A stretch of DNA of 64,000 bases from Lactobacillus intestinalis (lineage in GTDB: Bacteria > Bacillota > Bacilli > Lactobacillales > Lactobacillaceae). The DNA lies in assembly GCF_024397795.1 (NCBI RefSeq), contig NZ_CP072985.1, positions 62,001 through 126,000 of the forward strand, read 5' to 3'. The notes under the pieces are model-generated. The model did not search any database and had not been told where the DNA came from. It worked only from the letters and a program-made list of their open reading frames with translations. The position numbers were made by a program, and so were the translations under genes. Each line of letters opens with the position of its first letter. The stretch's first letter is position 1. Below, piece after piece: positions 1 to 10,129 of this stretch.

Positions 1-3000
1 ATACTTAGTTCCTGGAGTAAAGCTATTCGAAACTAACTTATAACCTTGAGATTCATATAATTTAATGATATTTGCAGGATCTAGGTTAAAATTGATTTCT
101 TCACCGAATTTTCCTATTACAGAATCACTACCTAATTGAAGAGGGTCATTAGAATTAAAGATATCTACGTAGTAAATTTCGGCAGTTTGTTCGCCGGCAA
201 TATAAGTTACGGTTTCTTCGATATCTGAAGAGTCATGAGAAACTTCAACTTCAGAAACCGTTAACCTATTTGGCGTGTATCCTGAAATCGTTGGAGAAGT
301 TACTTCACTCAATATTACATTTTCAGACCAAGTCAAAATTTCCTGACCAGTTACCTTATCACGGGTACCAGTTCCAACAAATGTAGCCGTTTGAGTGATA
401 GAAGGTTTAGCAGTTGAGCCATCTTGGTAAACATAGTGAATTACACGATCTACCGTTTCTTCTCTAGTTACTTCTTCGATACCATGTTTTAACGTAATAA
501 TGAACTTATTCGCATTTGGATTTACTTCACCATCTTTAAACTTAGTACCAACTACAAATGGATTATTAACTAATTCATAACCTTGACTGATTAATTGATC
601 AATTACAGTTTGTGGATTAAAGTTGATTTCTCTATCAAACTCACCTTCCACAGTATTAGAGCTGATTTCTTTATTATCAGTAATGTCTTGGAAAACGAAT
701 TCGGCTTTTTGTGCAGTCCGCGTGTAAGTTACAGTGATAGTAATATTGTTGTCATCACGGTTAACTGTCATGGTTGGGATGCTGGTTTTATCCGCAGTAT
801 AGTTTGGAATAGTTGGTGAGATTACTTCACCAAAAGTATCACTGTCCGCATTCCAGGTTAGACCATCAGCCTTGCCAATAATATTTCCTTGGTTATCAAC
901 TAAAACGTATTCACCTGTAACCTTATCAATGTAAGCCTTCGCAGTAAAAGTAATAGTTTGTACACTATCTGGAGCTGCGGTTAAGCCATTTGAGTAAACA
1001 TACTTAATTGTTTGGGTGATAGTTGTAGTCAATTTATCAGAATCAGCTGGATAAGTTGGACGATTTGGTGCAGGATCATCAGGATTGATTGGTTGATCTG
1101 GCTTACCAGGATTTTCCGGAGTAATCTCAAATACACCATGTTTGAATGTAATCAAGAATGATTGTGGGTTTGTAGAATCAAACTTGTGACCGCCTTCACC
1201 ATAGCCGTTACTTACTAAAACATAGCCCTTATTTTCGAACTCTTTAATCATATCTAATGGATTAGTAGTAAAGCTAATGTCATAGCCATGACTACCATTA
1301 GTGGTTAAAGTGTCTAAAACTACAGGTGTTCCAGTAGTTACGTCTTGGAAGATCACTTCCGCAGAAGCGTTATTTGGAACGTAAACGACATAAATGTCTT
1401 TACTTAAGTCTCCAGTTGGAGTAATAACGGCTTGCTCTTGGTATTTAAGAGTATATCCCAAAATTTCTGGAGCCTTAGTTGCACCTGCACTAAATGCATC
1501 CGAACCATTATTAAACTGTACAGAAGGTCCAAGTACATTACCCTGTTCATCAACTGGAATAATTGAACCCAATTGACTATAGATAAATTGAACTTCGTGG
1601 GGAGTTGAAGTTACGAATGGGTTACGGCCAAGATAGTTATAATTACTAAATTGTACTGCTTGACCTGGAGCAACAACATGACTTTCTACAGCAGTAGTCT
1701 TATCACCATCAAATAAACTAATTCTCATAGTTCCATCTGGGGAAATTTGATTGTACACTACATAGAATTCTACATTGCTACTTCCATATTCATAGTAGAC
1801 TTTCTTATAGTATTCTCCTTCTTTAAATTGAGAAAGAGTACCTTTAAAGTCACCACTTGGAAAATTATCTGGAATTAAGTAATACCCATTAATAATTTGC
1901 TTAAACTGATCTACATTTTTAATTTCAAATTCTTGACCAGTAAGACCAGAAACAATTATATTTGGATATTGATCTGAACCTTCAATTTCATGTAATTTGC
2001 CTTCACTATCTTTATAGTAATATTTAATTACAGAATTTTCAGTATATACAGGGATGATTTCCCCTAAGGCAGTATAGTTATTATTAGTTGTGTTGCCTAA
2101 TCCATAAATTGGACTAATTGTATCCGTATCTATCCAGCCTGGTTGACCAGTAATAGTAGAAGTATTTTCCGTTGGAACTTTTGTAGTAGTACCATTACCA
2201 TTGTCAATCGTTACATCACTCTTACCAGTATTGTTGATCTGGTATTTATGATTACCAACTGTAATTACTCTGTTGTTTCCAACCTTAATTTCAAATGTTT
2301 GACTAGCACTACTGTAATTGCTATTAGTTACATAAGCATAGATACTTTCATCATTATGATCATTTCTGTTAATCGCTAAGACTAATCTAGAACTTGTATC
2401 ATTTAAAGTAACAATTTGGTAAATATACTTATCATCACCAACTAATTTACCAGCGTCAGTTGGATAGTTATTAGGATCTGTAGCACTAATTACTACCTTA
2501 CCTTCAGTGTCAGCTGCATTTAAGTCAATAATGTTATCATTTTCGACTTTATCAGCTTCTTTATCCTTATTAGGATCTTTTACCTTATCATCGGTAGTTA
2601 ATTCTTTATCTCCAGTTTCACCCAAGTTTACAACTTTATCACTAACTTCAGTATCTGCCTTTGGCGCAGAGGGAGCTGGAACTTCTGGAGTAGTTTCAGC
2701 TTTTTCTGTAGTTTGTGTTTCTATGGTTGAAGCATTTGAATCTTTCGCTTCAGTGGAATTTTCAACTTTTTCAGCTACTTGTTGTTCATTAGTAGAGTTG
2801 TCTACTGTTATGTTTTCAGTATTTACATTATTTTGTGGTTGAGATTCAACTTGATTGTTATTTTCTGCAGTAGTTACAGTATTTGTCTGATTTTCTACCG
2901 AATTAGTGTTCTTAGTGGCTTGAGATTCAACTGTTTCAGTATTTTGTACTGGAGCAGTTTCAGTTGCTACTTCAGTGTTGTTTTCAGTTTGAGAAGCTAC

Positions 3001-3414
3001 TGGAGCAGTAGTTTCAGCTGCGTGAGAAGTGGTCGCTTCATTTTGAGCATTTTGAGCAGGCGTTTCTGTAGCAGTATCGTTTTGAGTAACTGCTTGATCA
3101 GTAGTTTGTGCTTTAGTGTTTTCAGCAACTGGCATTTCAGTTGTTACTTCTGAAGTTGGATTATTTTGAGTAGTTTCTTGAGAAACTGCTTCTAATTGAG
3201 AAGTATCAGTATTATTTGCTTTTACTTCTAATTCAATCCCTGCTTCACTATTTTCATTTCCAGTTGCAGCTTTTACACTTCGACCAGTAGTTCCCATAAA
3301 TGTTAACCCAATTAAAACAGAAGCTGCCCCCGTAGTTAATTTACGAATTGCATGATGTTCTCTTTGGGAATCCATTTTACGAATTCTTTCTTTAATATTA
3401 TTTTTCGGAATCAT
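1..3414 (-). CDS. Mub/MucBP-repeat surface adhesin, partial (C-terminus outside window)
   Basis: The frame is open from an ATG at 3414 (ribosome site GAGGTAAG just upstream) to the window edge, 1138 codons. The N-terminus carries a YSIRK-type signal (IRKLTTGAASVLIGLTFMG at about residues 22-40), followed by a Thr/Gln/Glu/Asn-rich low-complexity stalk to about residue 290. After a unique region come tandem Mub/MucBP-type modules. Three begin alike (AEVIFQDVTTG, KAEFVFQDITD, TAEIYYVDIF) and share FKHG/LKHG and IKYVY/IHYVY strings, so the repeat unit is roughly 190 residues. Such proteins are exported by Sec, anchored by sortase through a C-terminal LPXTG (not visible here), and bind mucus or epithelial glycans. 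Ligand specificity cannot be read from the sequence. Confidence 0.9.
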   Translation of the reverse strand, partial: MIPKNNIKERIRKMDSQREHHAIRKLTTGAASVLIGLTFMGTTGRSVKAATGNENSEAGIELEVKANNTDTSQLEAVSQETTQNNPTSEVTTEMPVAENTKAQTTDQAVTQNDTATETPAQNAQNEATTSHAAETTAPVASQTENNTEVATETAPVQNTETVESQATKNTNSVENQTNTVTTAENNNQVESQPQNNVNTENITVDNSTNEQQVAEKVENSTEAKDSNASTIETQTTEKAETTPEVPAPSAPKADTEVSDKVVNLGETGDKELTTDDKVKDPNKDKEADKVENDNIIDLNAADTEGKVVISATDPNNYPTDAGKLVGDDKYIYQIVTLNDTSSRLVLAINRNDHNDESIYAYVTNSNYSSASQTFEIKVGNNRVITVGNHKYQINNTGKSDVTIDNGNGTTTKVPTENTSTITGQPGWIDTDTISPIYGLGNTTNNNYTALGEIIPVYTENSVIKYYYKDSEGKLHEIEGSDQYPNIIVSGLTGQEFEIKNVDQFKQIINGYYLIPDNFPSGDFKGTLSQFKEGEYYKKVYYEYGSSNVEFYVVYNQISPDGTMRISLFDGDKTTAVESHVVAPGQAVQFSNYNYLGRNPFVTSTPHEVQFIYSQLGSIIPVDEQGNVLGPSVQFNNGSDAFSAGATKAPEILGYTLKYQEQAVITPTGDLSKDIYVVYVPNNASAEVIFQDVTTGTPVVLDTLTTNGSHGYDISFTTNPLDMIKEFENKGYVLVSNGYGEGGHKFDSTNPQSFLITFKHGVFEITPENPGKPDQPINPDDPAPNRPTYPADSDKLTTTITQTIKYVYSNGLTAAPDSVQTITFTAKAYIDKVTGEYVLVDNQGNIIGKADGLTWNADSDTFGEVISPTIPNYTADKTSIPTMTVNRDDNNITITVTYTRTAQKAEFVFQDITDNKEISSNTVEGEFDREINFNPQTVIDQLISQGYELVNNPFVVGTKFKDGEVNPNANKFIITLKHGIEEVTREETVDRVIHYVYQDGSTAKPSITQTATFVGTGTRDKVTGQEILTWSENVILSEVTSPTISGYTPNRLTVSEVEVSHDSSDIEETVTYIAGEQTAEIYYVDIFNSNDPLQLGSDSVIGKFGEEINFNLDPANIIKLYESQGYKLVSNSFTPGTKY

Positions 3415-3700
3415 AAAACTTACCTCGCATCTATAAAAACTTTCTTGATTTTAAATTTATCTCTCTAAATTGAGCTTGATATTATTTAATCACATAAAGT
3501 GACACTGCGTCAATATTTAATGTATAAAAGAAGATAAAGTATATATTAAGAAAGTTTAAATAGAAGTTATTGTTATTCGTACTATCGCTAAATCCTTATA
3601 CTTCTTTTATTCAAATTACGAATATTATTTATCATTGACTTAAAAATAGTTCATTATATAATTAAATCAAAAGTTATTAGTTTTATTTAAGGAGTAACCA
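3415..3700. other. AT-rich divergent intergenic region
   Basis: These 286 bases separate two divergently transcribed exported-protein genes and should hold both promoters. The right edge has an AAGGAG ribosome site for the 5'-nucleotidase. I see no clear structured RNA or operator. Confidence 0.4.
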
Positions 3701-5545
3701 ATGAATTATAAAGCTCTGCTAACGTCTGCCACTGTATTACTAGCGATTGAGGGACTATTTTCTAGAAATTCAGTCCAAGCTGCTAAAAAAGGAGTAACTA
3801 TTACCACCTATACAGATACCTCTTCTAATCCTAAAAATACGAACATTTTGGGAAACAGTAAAAAACACGCAAAGGATATCCCGGTTCAAATTTTAGGTAT
3901 TAACGACCTTCATGGAGGACTCAGCAGAACTGGGAATGCTTATATTGGAAATAACAAATATGTGCAAGCTGGAAGTGCTATTCGTTTAGGCTCTTATCTA
4001 AATCAAGCTCAAAATTATTTCAAACAACACAACAAAAATGGCTATACTTTTCGTGTTGAATCTGGAGATATGGTAGGGGCTTCTCCTTCTAATTCAGCCC
4101 TTTTGCAAGATGAATCAACTATGCATGCTCTCAAGGCTATGAATATCAACATTGGAACTTTGGGTAATCACGAATTTGACGAAGGCCTAGGAGAATTCCA
4201 TCGAATTGTTTCAGGAAAAAAGCCCACCAAAATTTACAATTCTGCCGAGATGAATTATCCCCACACTCCTTCTGGCCTTCAAATTACGATTGCCAATGTG
4301 GTTAAACGATCGAATAACAAAATTCCTTTCAATTGGAAACCTTACATCATTAAGACGGTGAAAACACCAAATGGTAAAAAGACAAAAATTGCTTTTATCG
4401 GTATTTTGACTAAGACAATGCCTAGTTTAACCACTTACAAAAATTACCATCCTTATAAATATCTTGATGAGGCAACCACCATCGCCAAGTATGATCGTAT
4501 TTTACGTAAAAAAGGAATTAAAGCTATTATAGTTATGGCTCATACAGGAGTAGCCAGTACAGTTGACGCGCAAGGGAAAGCTACAACCACAGGTGCAAGT
4601 GTTGATATTTTGAAGAAACTTTACAAAATTGATCCCCACAACTCAGTTGATGTTTACTTAGCCGGTCACTCCCACCAATATGCAAATGCTAAAGTGGGCC
4701 ATACAAATTTGGTTCAAGCTATTTATTCTGGTGAAGCCTATGATAACGTGATCGGTTACATCGATCCTAAAACTCACGATTTTGTAAAAAACAGCGTTAA
4801 ATCTCATGTATTCCCAGTTTTATCTGTTAAAGATGACCCAAAAGTTAAGGATAATGCTAAAGTTAAAGCTATTGTTCAAGACGCAGATAAACGCGTTGCC
4901 TCAATTGTTAATCAAAAAATCGGGGAAGCTGCGAGCGCCACGTCCTTTACTGGCCGAGATGCAAACAATAAATACCAAGAAAATGAAACCGGTGATTTGG
5001 TAGTAGATGCTCAACTTGCTCAAGCTAAAAAAGAAAATCGAGAAAACGTCGATTTTGCCATGACTAATGGTGGTGGGGTAAGAGCCGGGTTAAAAGTAAA
5101 GGCTGATAAATCCATTACTTGGGGTGCGGCTCAAGATGTCCAACCATTTGGCAACATGCTTTACGTAGTATCGATGACCGGCCAACAAATCTACGATGTC
5201 TTGAATCAGCAATATAAAAACGGGCGTACCTACCTATTAATTTCTAGATTAAAGTATGACTTTACAGATAACCGTGATTCTTCCCAATCTTATAAAGTTG
5301 CAAAAGTTTATGATAATTCTGGAAAAGAACTTGATCTAAATAAGAAATACAATGTCGTCATAAATGATTTCTTAAAAGATGGCGGAGACGACTTCCCTCA
5401 ATTTGCTCAAGGAAAAGTATTGGGAACAGCTACCGCAGAAGATGATACTGAAGTACTCGTCAATTACATCAAAGATCAGACTAAGGCCGGTCACCCCATT
5501 ACAGTTCCAAAACTTGATCGTAAAAACTACATCCCTAATAAATAA
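3701..5545 (+). CDS. Secreted 5'-nucleotidase / UshA-family metallophosphatase
   Basis: 614 residues, ATG after AAGGAG. A signal peptide (about residues 1-28, ending SVQAA) is followed by a calcineurin-like metallophosphatase domain: GINDLHGG (D69, H71), GNHEFDEG, VMAHTG and AGHSHQ supply the expected di-metal ligands. The C-terminal 5'-nucleotidase domain (about 400-590) has TNGGGVRAGL and the DGGDDFP substrate motif. The family hydrolyses extracellular nucleotides or nucleotide sugars so that nucleosides can be taken up. There is no LPXTG motif, so the protein is probably secreted or loosely attached. A terminator follows at 5588. Confidence 0.9.
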   Translation: MNYKALLTSATVLLAIEGLFSRNSVQAAKKGVTITTYTDTSSNPKNTNILGNSKKHAKDIPVQILGINDLHGGLSRTGNAYIGNNKYVQAGSAIRLGSYLNQAQNYFKQHNKNGYTFRVESGDMVGASPSNSALLQDESTMHALKAMNINIGTLGNHEFDEGLGEFHRIVSGKKPTKIYNSAEMNYPHTPSGLQITIANVVKRSNNKIPFNWKPYIIKTVKTPNGKKTKIAFIGILTKTMPSLTTYKNYHPYKYLDEATTIAKYDRILRKKGIKAIIVMAHTGVASTVDAQGKATTTGASVDILKKLYKIDPHNSVDVYLAGHSHQYANAKVGHTNLVQAIYSGEAYDNVIGYIDPKTHDFVKNSVKSHVFPVLSVKDDPKVKDNAKVKAIVQDADKRVASIVNQKIGEAASATSFTGRDANNKYQENETGDLVVDAQLAQAKKENRENVDFAMTNGGGVRAGLKVKADKSITWGAAQDVQPFGNMLYVVSMTGQQIYDVLNQQYKNGRTYLLISRLKYDFTDNRDSSQSYKVAKVYDNSGKELDLNKKYNVVINDFLKDGGDDFPQFAQGKVLGTATAEDDTEVLVNYIKDQTKAGHPITVPKLDRKNYIPNK

Positions 5546-5587
5546 TTGCATTAACATTCCCCCAACGTTATTATTAAAATAACAGCA

Positions 5588-5628
5588 AAAGCTAGAAACT
5601 GACTTTGTGTTTGTTTCTAGCTTTTTTA
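5588..5628 (+). terminator. Rho-independent terminator after 5'-nucleotidase
   Basis: The inverted repeat GCTAGAAAC / GTTTCTAGC is followed by a T run. It lies just before the ribosome site of the next gene, so the AEC permease is probably read partly by read-through or from a promoter inside this short gap. Confidence 0.75.
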
Positions 5629-5645
5629 TAGGAGGAATAAATTTA

Positions 5646-6575
5646 ATGACTTTTTTAATCCCAACCAAGCAAGTTGTAATTATGTTCATTCTAATGGTCA
5701 TTGGTTGGCTTTGTTATAAGGTGAAATTTTTACATGAACAAACTAGCAAAGACTTAACCAAAATCTTGCTGTACGTTGTCTCGCCCTGTTTAATTATTAA
5801 TTCTTTTAAACAAAGATTAACTACCACACGTCTAATTCAATTTGGTGTCTTGCTAGTCCTAATCACTTTCATTTTTATTTTCAAAATTCTTGTAAGTCAT
5901 TTTTTGTTCAGCAGAATAAGAAATGAGCAAGAAAGGACAGTCCTAAAGTATGCGGGAACCTACACTAATGCAGGTTTTATGGGCATACCTTTAGTACAAG
6001 CAATCTTAGGATCAACAGGAGTATTCTTTGCCGTACCTTATTTAATTTGTTATAACATTTTCATGTGGACTCATGGGATTAACATGTTTCAAAAAAATCA
6101 TACATCCCTCGCGGATCATTTTAGACAAGTAAGTACCAATCCGAATATTATCGCTGCTATTATTGGGCTAATTGTATTCATCACTCAATTCAAAATTCCA
6201 ACGCTCATCGCCACCCCGATGAATTACATCGCCGACATTAATACGCCTTTGAGTATGATTGTAATCGGTACTAATCTAGGATCTATTAATTTGAAAAAAG
6301 ATCTAATAAATCCAAATGTTTGGTTTGGTGTCTTCGTTAGAAACATTTTCTTTCCTTTATGTGTACTAGGTATTTTAACCATAACTCCATTAACACAAAC
6401 GGCCAAATTAGCAGTTTTAATTATGGCAGCATGTCCAGTTGCTGGCGTAGTTGTGCTTTTTAGCTTGATGAGTGGATATGATGTAAAATTCCCCACAAAA
6501 CTCATGTGTATTTCAACTTTAGTGGCAGTGATAACCATTCCATTAATGATCTGTCTAGGGATGCTAGCACTTTAA
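5646..6575 (+). CDS. AEC (auxin efflux carrier) family permease
   Basis: 309 residues. The start chosen is the ATG at 5646, seven to ten bases after AGGAGG; an earlier in-frame start would fall inside the preceding terminator. About ten hydrophobic segments in two five-helix halves are separated by a polar middle region near residue 150-170, the usual AEC (PF03547) layout; GFMGIPLVQAI and CPVAGVV are family-like. In lactic acid bacteria AEC proteins export or exchange malate or other organic acids. The substrate here is unknown; no malolactic gene is adjacent. Confidence 0.85.
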   Translation: MTFLIPTKQVVIMFILMVIGWLCYKVKFLHEQTSKDLTKILLYVVSPCLIINSFKQRLTTTRLIQFGVLLVLITFIFIFKILVSHFLFSRIRNEQERTVLKYAGTYTNAGFMGIPLVQAILGSTGVFFAVPYLICYNIFMWTHGINMFQKNHTSLADHFRQVSTNPNIIAAIIGLIVFITQFKIPTLIATPMNYIADINTPLSMIVIGTNLGSINLKKDLINPNVWFGVFVRNIFFPLCVLGILTITPLTQTAKLAVLIMAACPVAGVVVLFSLMSGYDVKFPTKLMCISTLVAVITIPLMICLGMLAL

Positions 6576-6626
6576 GAGAAAAACATGATAGAATAGTAAA
6601 TAATTGATTAAAACTGAGGTGCGTTT

Positions 6627-7955
6627 ATGAAAAATCAAGCTAAAAAATTAACACCAGAAATGATTGAGAAATTTGATCAAGATTTCCTTAAAGATAAAAG
6701 TGCATTGTTAGCTGGCCGTAGCATTGCAAAGAGTGGCTTTTTAGCAAGCAGCGAAGATCCAAGTGCAAGCAGCCGTAACAACATGACTTTTTCTATTGAA
6801 GTACCAACTGGAAAAGTTACTAATCAACGCCATAGTGGCAGATGTTGGCTTTTTGCAATGCTTAATACTTTACGCCAAGAATTTTCCAAAGAACATCATG
6901 TAAAGAACTTTGAATTTTCTCAAAATTATTCCTTCTTCTGGGATCGTTTAGGACGCGCAAACTTATTCCTCCAACGGGCTATTGAGAGTGCCGATAAAGA
7001 GATTGATGATCGTTATGTGATGTCTTACTTAAGTTACACTATGGATGATGGCGGTGAGTGGGATAACGCTGCAGCTTTAGTAGAAACTTATGGTGTGGCT
7101 CCTAGCTATGTAATGCCCGATACACACAATACGATGAATACTCATGAATTTGATCAAATCAATGCCAGTTTGCAAAGAAAAGATACTCTAGAATTACGTA
7201 AAATGGTTAGAACTGGTCAAGCTGAAGAAGAAATTGAAAAACGTCGTCAAGAAATGTTAAGCGAAATTTATCGCTTATGTGTACTGGCTTTTGGACAACC
7301 ACCTAAGACTTTTGATTTAGAATTCAAGGATGATAATGGTAATTTCCACCAAGACCTTGATATTACTCCTCAAGACTTTTTTAAAAACTACGTCAATGTC
7401 AATTTAGATGACTATGTAGAGCTTGTTGATTATCCCGACCATGAATATAACCATATTTATTGGAATGAAATGCAGGACAATGTTGCTGGAAGTTTCCAAA
7501 CTGAATATGTAAACGTAGATTTCAAATATTTAGAACAAGCTGCTATTGATCAATTAAAAGATGGTCATATTGTTTGGTTTGGCTGCGACGTCGATATTGA
7601 TTCTGATGCGCGTAAACGTGGTTGGCTTGATGACAAACTTTATCAGCCAGATCAACTTATTGGTATTGACTATAAGATGAACAAGAAAGAGCGTCTACAA
7701 ACTCGTCAAGGATCAGCTAGTCATTGTATGGCAATTACTGGGGTTAATTTAGTCAATGGAAAACCTACTCGTTGGAAAGTGGAAAATTCATGGGGCCCAG
7801 AAATTGGAACTGATGGTTATTTATCAATGACGGAATCTTGGTTCAAGAAGTATTGTTTCCAAGTTGTTGCTAATAAAAAATACTTACCAAAAGAAGTACA
7901 AGAGGTATTAAAAACTAAACCTATTAAAGTTGAACCTTGGGATACCTTATATTAA
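6627..7955 (+). CDS. C1-family cysteine aminopeptidase (PepC/PepE/PepG, bleomycin hydrolase family)
   Basis: 442 residues, full family length. The papain-like catalytic residues are all present: Gln and Cys in NQRHSGRCWLFA, His in SHCMAITGVN and Asn in KVENSWGPE. These enzymes are cytoplasmic and trim peptides imported by Opp-type systems. Lactobacilli carry paralogues (PepC with aminopeptidase activity, PepE and PepG with endopeptidase activity); the C-terminus PWDTLY is not the usual PepC tail, so I favour the PepE/PepG side but do not assign a symbol. The gene is a single transcription unit closed by a terminator. Confidence 0.9.
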   Translation: MKNQAKKLTPEMIEKFDQDFLKDKSALLAGRSIAKSGFLASSEDPSASSRNNMTFSIEVPTGKVTNQRHSGRCWLFAMLNTLRQEFSKEHHVKNFEFSQNYSFFWDRLGRANLFLQRAIESADKEIDDRYVMSYLSYTMDDGGEWDNAAALVETYGVAPSYVMPDTHNTMNTHEFDQINASLQRKDTLELRKMVRTGQAEEEIEKRRQEMLSEIYRLCVLAFGQPPKTFDLEFKDDNGNFHQDLDITPQDFFKNYVNVNLDDYVELVDYPDHEYNHIYWNEMQDNVAGSFQTEYVNVDFKYLEQAAIDQLKDGHIVWFGCDVDIDSDARKRGWLDDKLYQPDQLIGIDYKMNKKERLQTRQGSASHCMAITGVNLVNGKPTRWKVENSWGPEIGTDGYLSMTESWFKKYCFQVVANKKYLPKEVQEVLKTKPIKVEPWDTLY

Positions 7956-7960
7956 TATGC

Positions 7961-7990
7961 AAAAAAGGAGCTGAGTAGCTCCTTTTTATT
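7961..7990 (+). terminator. Bidirectional terminator after the aminopeptidase
   Basis: AAAAAAGGAGC / GCTCCTTTTTAT forms a short GC stem with A and T tails, so it can also end the minus-strand oxidoreductase remnant that follows. Confidence 0.75.
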
Positions 7991-7994
7991 TTAG

Positions 7995-8464
7995 CTAATA
8001 CCATGCAGGCTTATCACCATCAGTGTTAGGTTTATTAAGTCCTACATTATCACGAATATCTTTAGTGGGATTTTAGTCATCAAATAAGAACCTAATATAT
8101 TCTTATTCCATTCACCGAACTTTTCGGGAACTTCATCATACACCCCAAGTGATGAGATCCAAATCAAGCGTTTGACATTTTCATCATCCATGGCTTTTAC
8201 AACAGCCTTAGCCTGCTCTTCAATATTGCCACCAGCTAAATTAGCATAAACAATATCGACACCTTTAATTGCATTTGCTACTTCATCGCTACGACTTGCA
8301 TCCCCAATAACGATTTTTTCACATTTTTCATCAATCTTAGACTTATCAAGTTTATTAGGATGGCGCAAAAACAAAACCAATTGGTTACTGTCATCTTCTA
8401 ACAACAATTCTTCTGCCAACTTTGCAATTTGTCCACTAGCACTTAATACAGCAACTTTAGTCAT
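7995..8464 (-). pseudogene. NAD(P)-binding SDR/NmrA-like oxidoreductase, internal deletion and frameshift
   Basis: The start is the ATG at 8464 after AGGAG. The N-terminal Rossmann part is intact (VAVLSASGQIAKL nucleotide-binding loop, WISSLGVYDE) for about 130 residues to NILGSYL. At about 8075 the frame shifts; the original frame ends at 8042, while a second frame gives NPTKDIRDNVGLNKPNTDGD then KPAWY and a stop at 7995, the normal C-terminal end of this family. The roughly 65-70 residues expected between the halves are missing, so one deletion that is not a multiple of three explains the wreck. The fold's substrate-binding half is lost and activity is unlikely. Confidence 0.75.
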
Positions 8465-8506
8465 TTGTCTTCTCCTCATTAAATTCATCACTAACTAAAC
8501 ATGGAT

Positions 8507-8537
8507 CTAATCAGCCAATAAGTTTTCGGCTGATTAG
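8507..8537. repeat. 10-bp perfect inverted repeat upstream of the oxidoreductase remnant
   Basis: CTAATCAGCC and GGCTGATTAG are perfect complements separated by 11 bases. Neither side has a T run, so it is not a typical intrinsic terminator; it may be an operator or an mRNA-leader hairpin. A second inverted repeat (ACTTACAA / TTGTAAGT, about 8607-8643) lies between it and the chloride transporter gene. Confidence 0.5.
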
Positions 8538-8731
8538 CGTGCTGTGCAAACTGGAATAATTTCTGCCAAAAACATATTATCCTTATATTTGTAACCGTTT
8601 TCTATTACTTACAATTAAATGGTAACGCTAATGATTTGTAAGTCAGCCCTCTTTATTAAAAATATTAAATTTTTGGTAAAGATCTGCTAAGATAGAAGAT
8701 GGATAGATAACATTGTAATAAGGAAAACATT

Positions 8732-10075
8732 ATGATTAAAAGTGCGAAGCAAATTTTAAGAAAGCCCTTTTCTAGTCGAATGTCTTATCGGCTATTTCGG
8801 GCGATATCCGTGGGATTAGTTACAGGATTAATCGTCAGTGTATTCAGATGGATCATTGACCAAACTATGAAATTCCTTGATTTCATTTATCCTCAACTTG
8901 CAGCTCAACCTTACCTGCTACTTCCATATGTACTAGTAATGATTGGGATTTGTCTACTTTTAGGAAAAATCACTAAACCCTATTTAGATCAAGTTATTGG
9001 ATCAGGGGTGCCACAAATTGAAGCGATTTTCCTAAAAGAAAACCAAATGCCGGAATGGCAGATTTTATGGCGAAAATTCGTTGGCGGTCTCTTAGCCATT
9101 TGTCCAGGATTAATGCTAGGACGGGAAGGTCCTTGTATTGAAATGGGCGCTATGGTAGGCCAAGGATTAGGAAAAAATGTCTTTAATTTTAAGAGGGAGT
9201 CCGATGATTTAACTGAACTACAAGAATGTGGAGTTGCTGCCGGCTTATCGGCAGCATTTAGTGCTCCATTAGCCGGAGCCCTTTTTCTAGTAGAAGAAAT
9301 CACTTTTAATTTTAACCCTAAACGCGTAGTCTCAGTTTTAGCAGCAAGCTTTTCAGCGGACTTTATGACTTTTCTATTTTTTGGGAACCGACCATGTTTA
9401 TACTTGCCAGTACGTGGATACTTCCCAGTCTATGCTTATTGGACTTTACCATTAATCGGAATTGTTTTAGGCTTATTAGCTTATGTTTATCAATATGTGC
9501 TTTTAAGTTTAAAACCATGGTTTAGCAAAATAAAGAAAATTCCGGCTGCCTATCACAGTATTATTCCTTTTATTTTGATTATTCCAATCGGCCTATGGAA
9601 ACCTGAACTTTTAGGCGGTTCTCACGTTTTAATTACTGAATTGTTCAATCACGGTTTAGATACCCAACTTTTAATGGGACCATGGAGTTTAGTTTTAATC
9701 CCCATCGTTCTTTTCATTATTCGATTTGTCTTTTCTATGCTTTCTTATGGGGCATCAGTTCCAGGAGGAATCTTTATGCCGATCTTAGTATTAGGGGCAC
9801 TTCTTGGAATGATCTGTGCAAATGTAATGATCAAAACTGGAGTCATCCCATCCACTTATTTTGTTCATATTTTGGTGATTTCAATGGCCGCTTACTTCGG
9901 TGCAATTGAAAAAGCACCCTATACCGCAATTATGCTCTTAACTGAAATGGTTGGTACTGTTCAACAAATTCTTCCATTAATTATTGTGACTTTTGTTTCG
10001 TATTATGTTCTGGATTTACTTGGTGGCCGTCCAATTTACGAAGCATTACGTTTACAAATGAATTACAAAAAATAA
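8732..10075 (+). CDS. ClC-family chloride channel / H+/Cl- antiporter
   Basis: 447 residues with about 12 or more hydrophobic segments. The three ClC selectivity motifs are present: GSGVP (residues 90-94), GREGP (130-134, with gating Glu132) and GGIFMP (about 345). There is no C-terminal CBS pair, as in EriC/ClcA-type bacterial proteins. Known members exchange chloride for protons and help in extreme acid resistance; a gating glutamate fits a transporter rather than a pure channel. The gene stands alone with a bidirectional terminator after it. Confidence 0.9.
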   Translation: MIKSAKQILRKPFSSRMSYRLFRAISVGLVTGLIVSVFRWIIDQTMKFLDFIYPQLAAQPYLLLPYVLVMIGICLLLGKITKPYLDQVIGSGVPQIEAIFLKENQMPEWQILWRKFVGGLLAICPGLMLGREGPCIEMGAMVGQGLGKNVFNFKRESDDLTELQECGVAAGLSAAFSAPLAGALFLVEEITFNFNPKRVVSVLAASFSADFMTFLFFGNRPCLYLPVRGYFPVYAYWTLPLIGIVLGLLAYVYQYVLLSLKPWFSKIKKIPAAYHSIIPFILIIPIGLWKPELLGGSHVLITELFNHGLDTQLLMGPWSLVLIPIVLFIIRFVFSMLSYGASVPGGIFMPILVLGALLGMICANVMIKTGVIPSTYFVHILVISMAAYFGAIEKAPYTAIMLLTEMVGTVQQILPLIIVTFVSYYVLDLLGGRPIYEALRLQMNYKK

Positions 10076-10078
10076 TAC

Positions 10079-10117
10079 AAAAAGATCGCTATCATCGATT
10101 AGATAACGATCTTTTTT
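10079..10117. terminator. Bidirectional terminator between convergent genes
   Basis: AAAGATCG / CGATCTTT stem (with an inner TATC/GATA extension) flanked by A and T runs, between the plus-strand ClC gene and the minus-strand ABC operon. Confidence 0.8.
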
Positions 10118-10129
10118 TGCTATATATTT

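Noticed and set aside
595-3153. Several plus-strand ORFs of 60-124 codons
   Set aside because: They are antisense shadows of the Mub-type surface protein on the minus strand.
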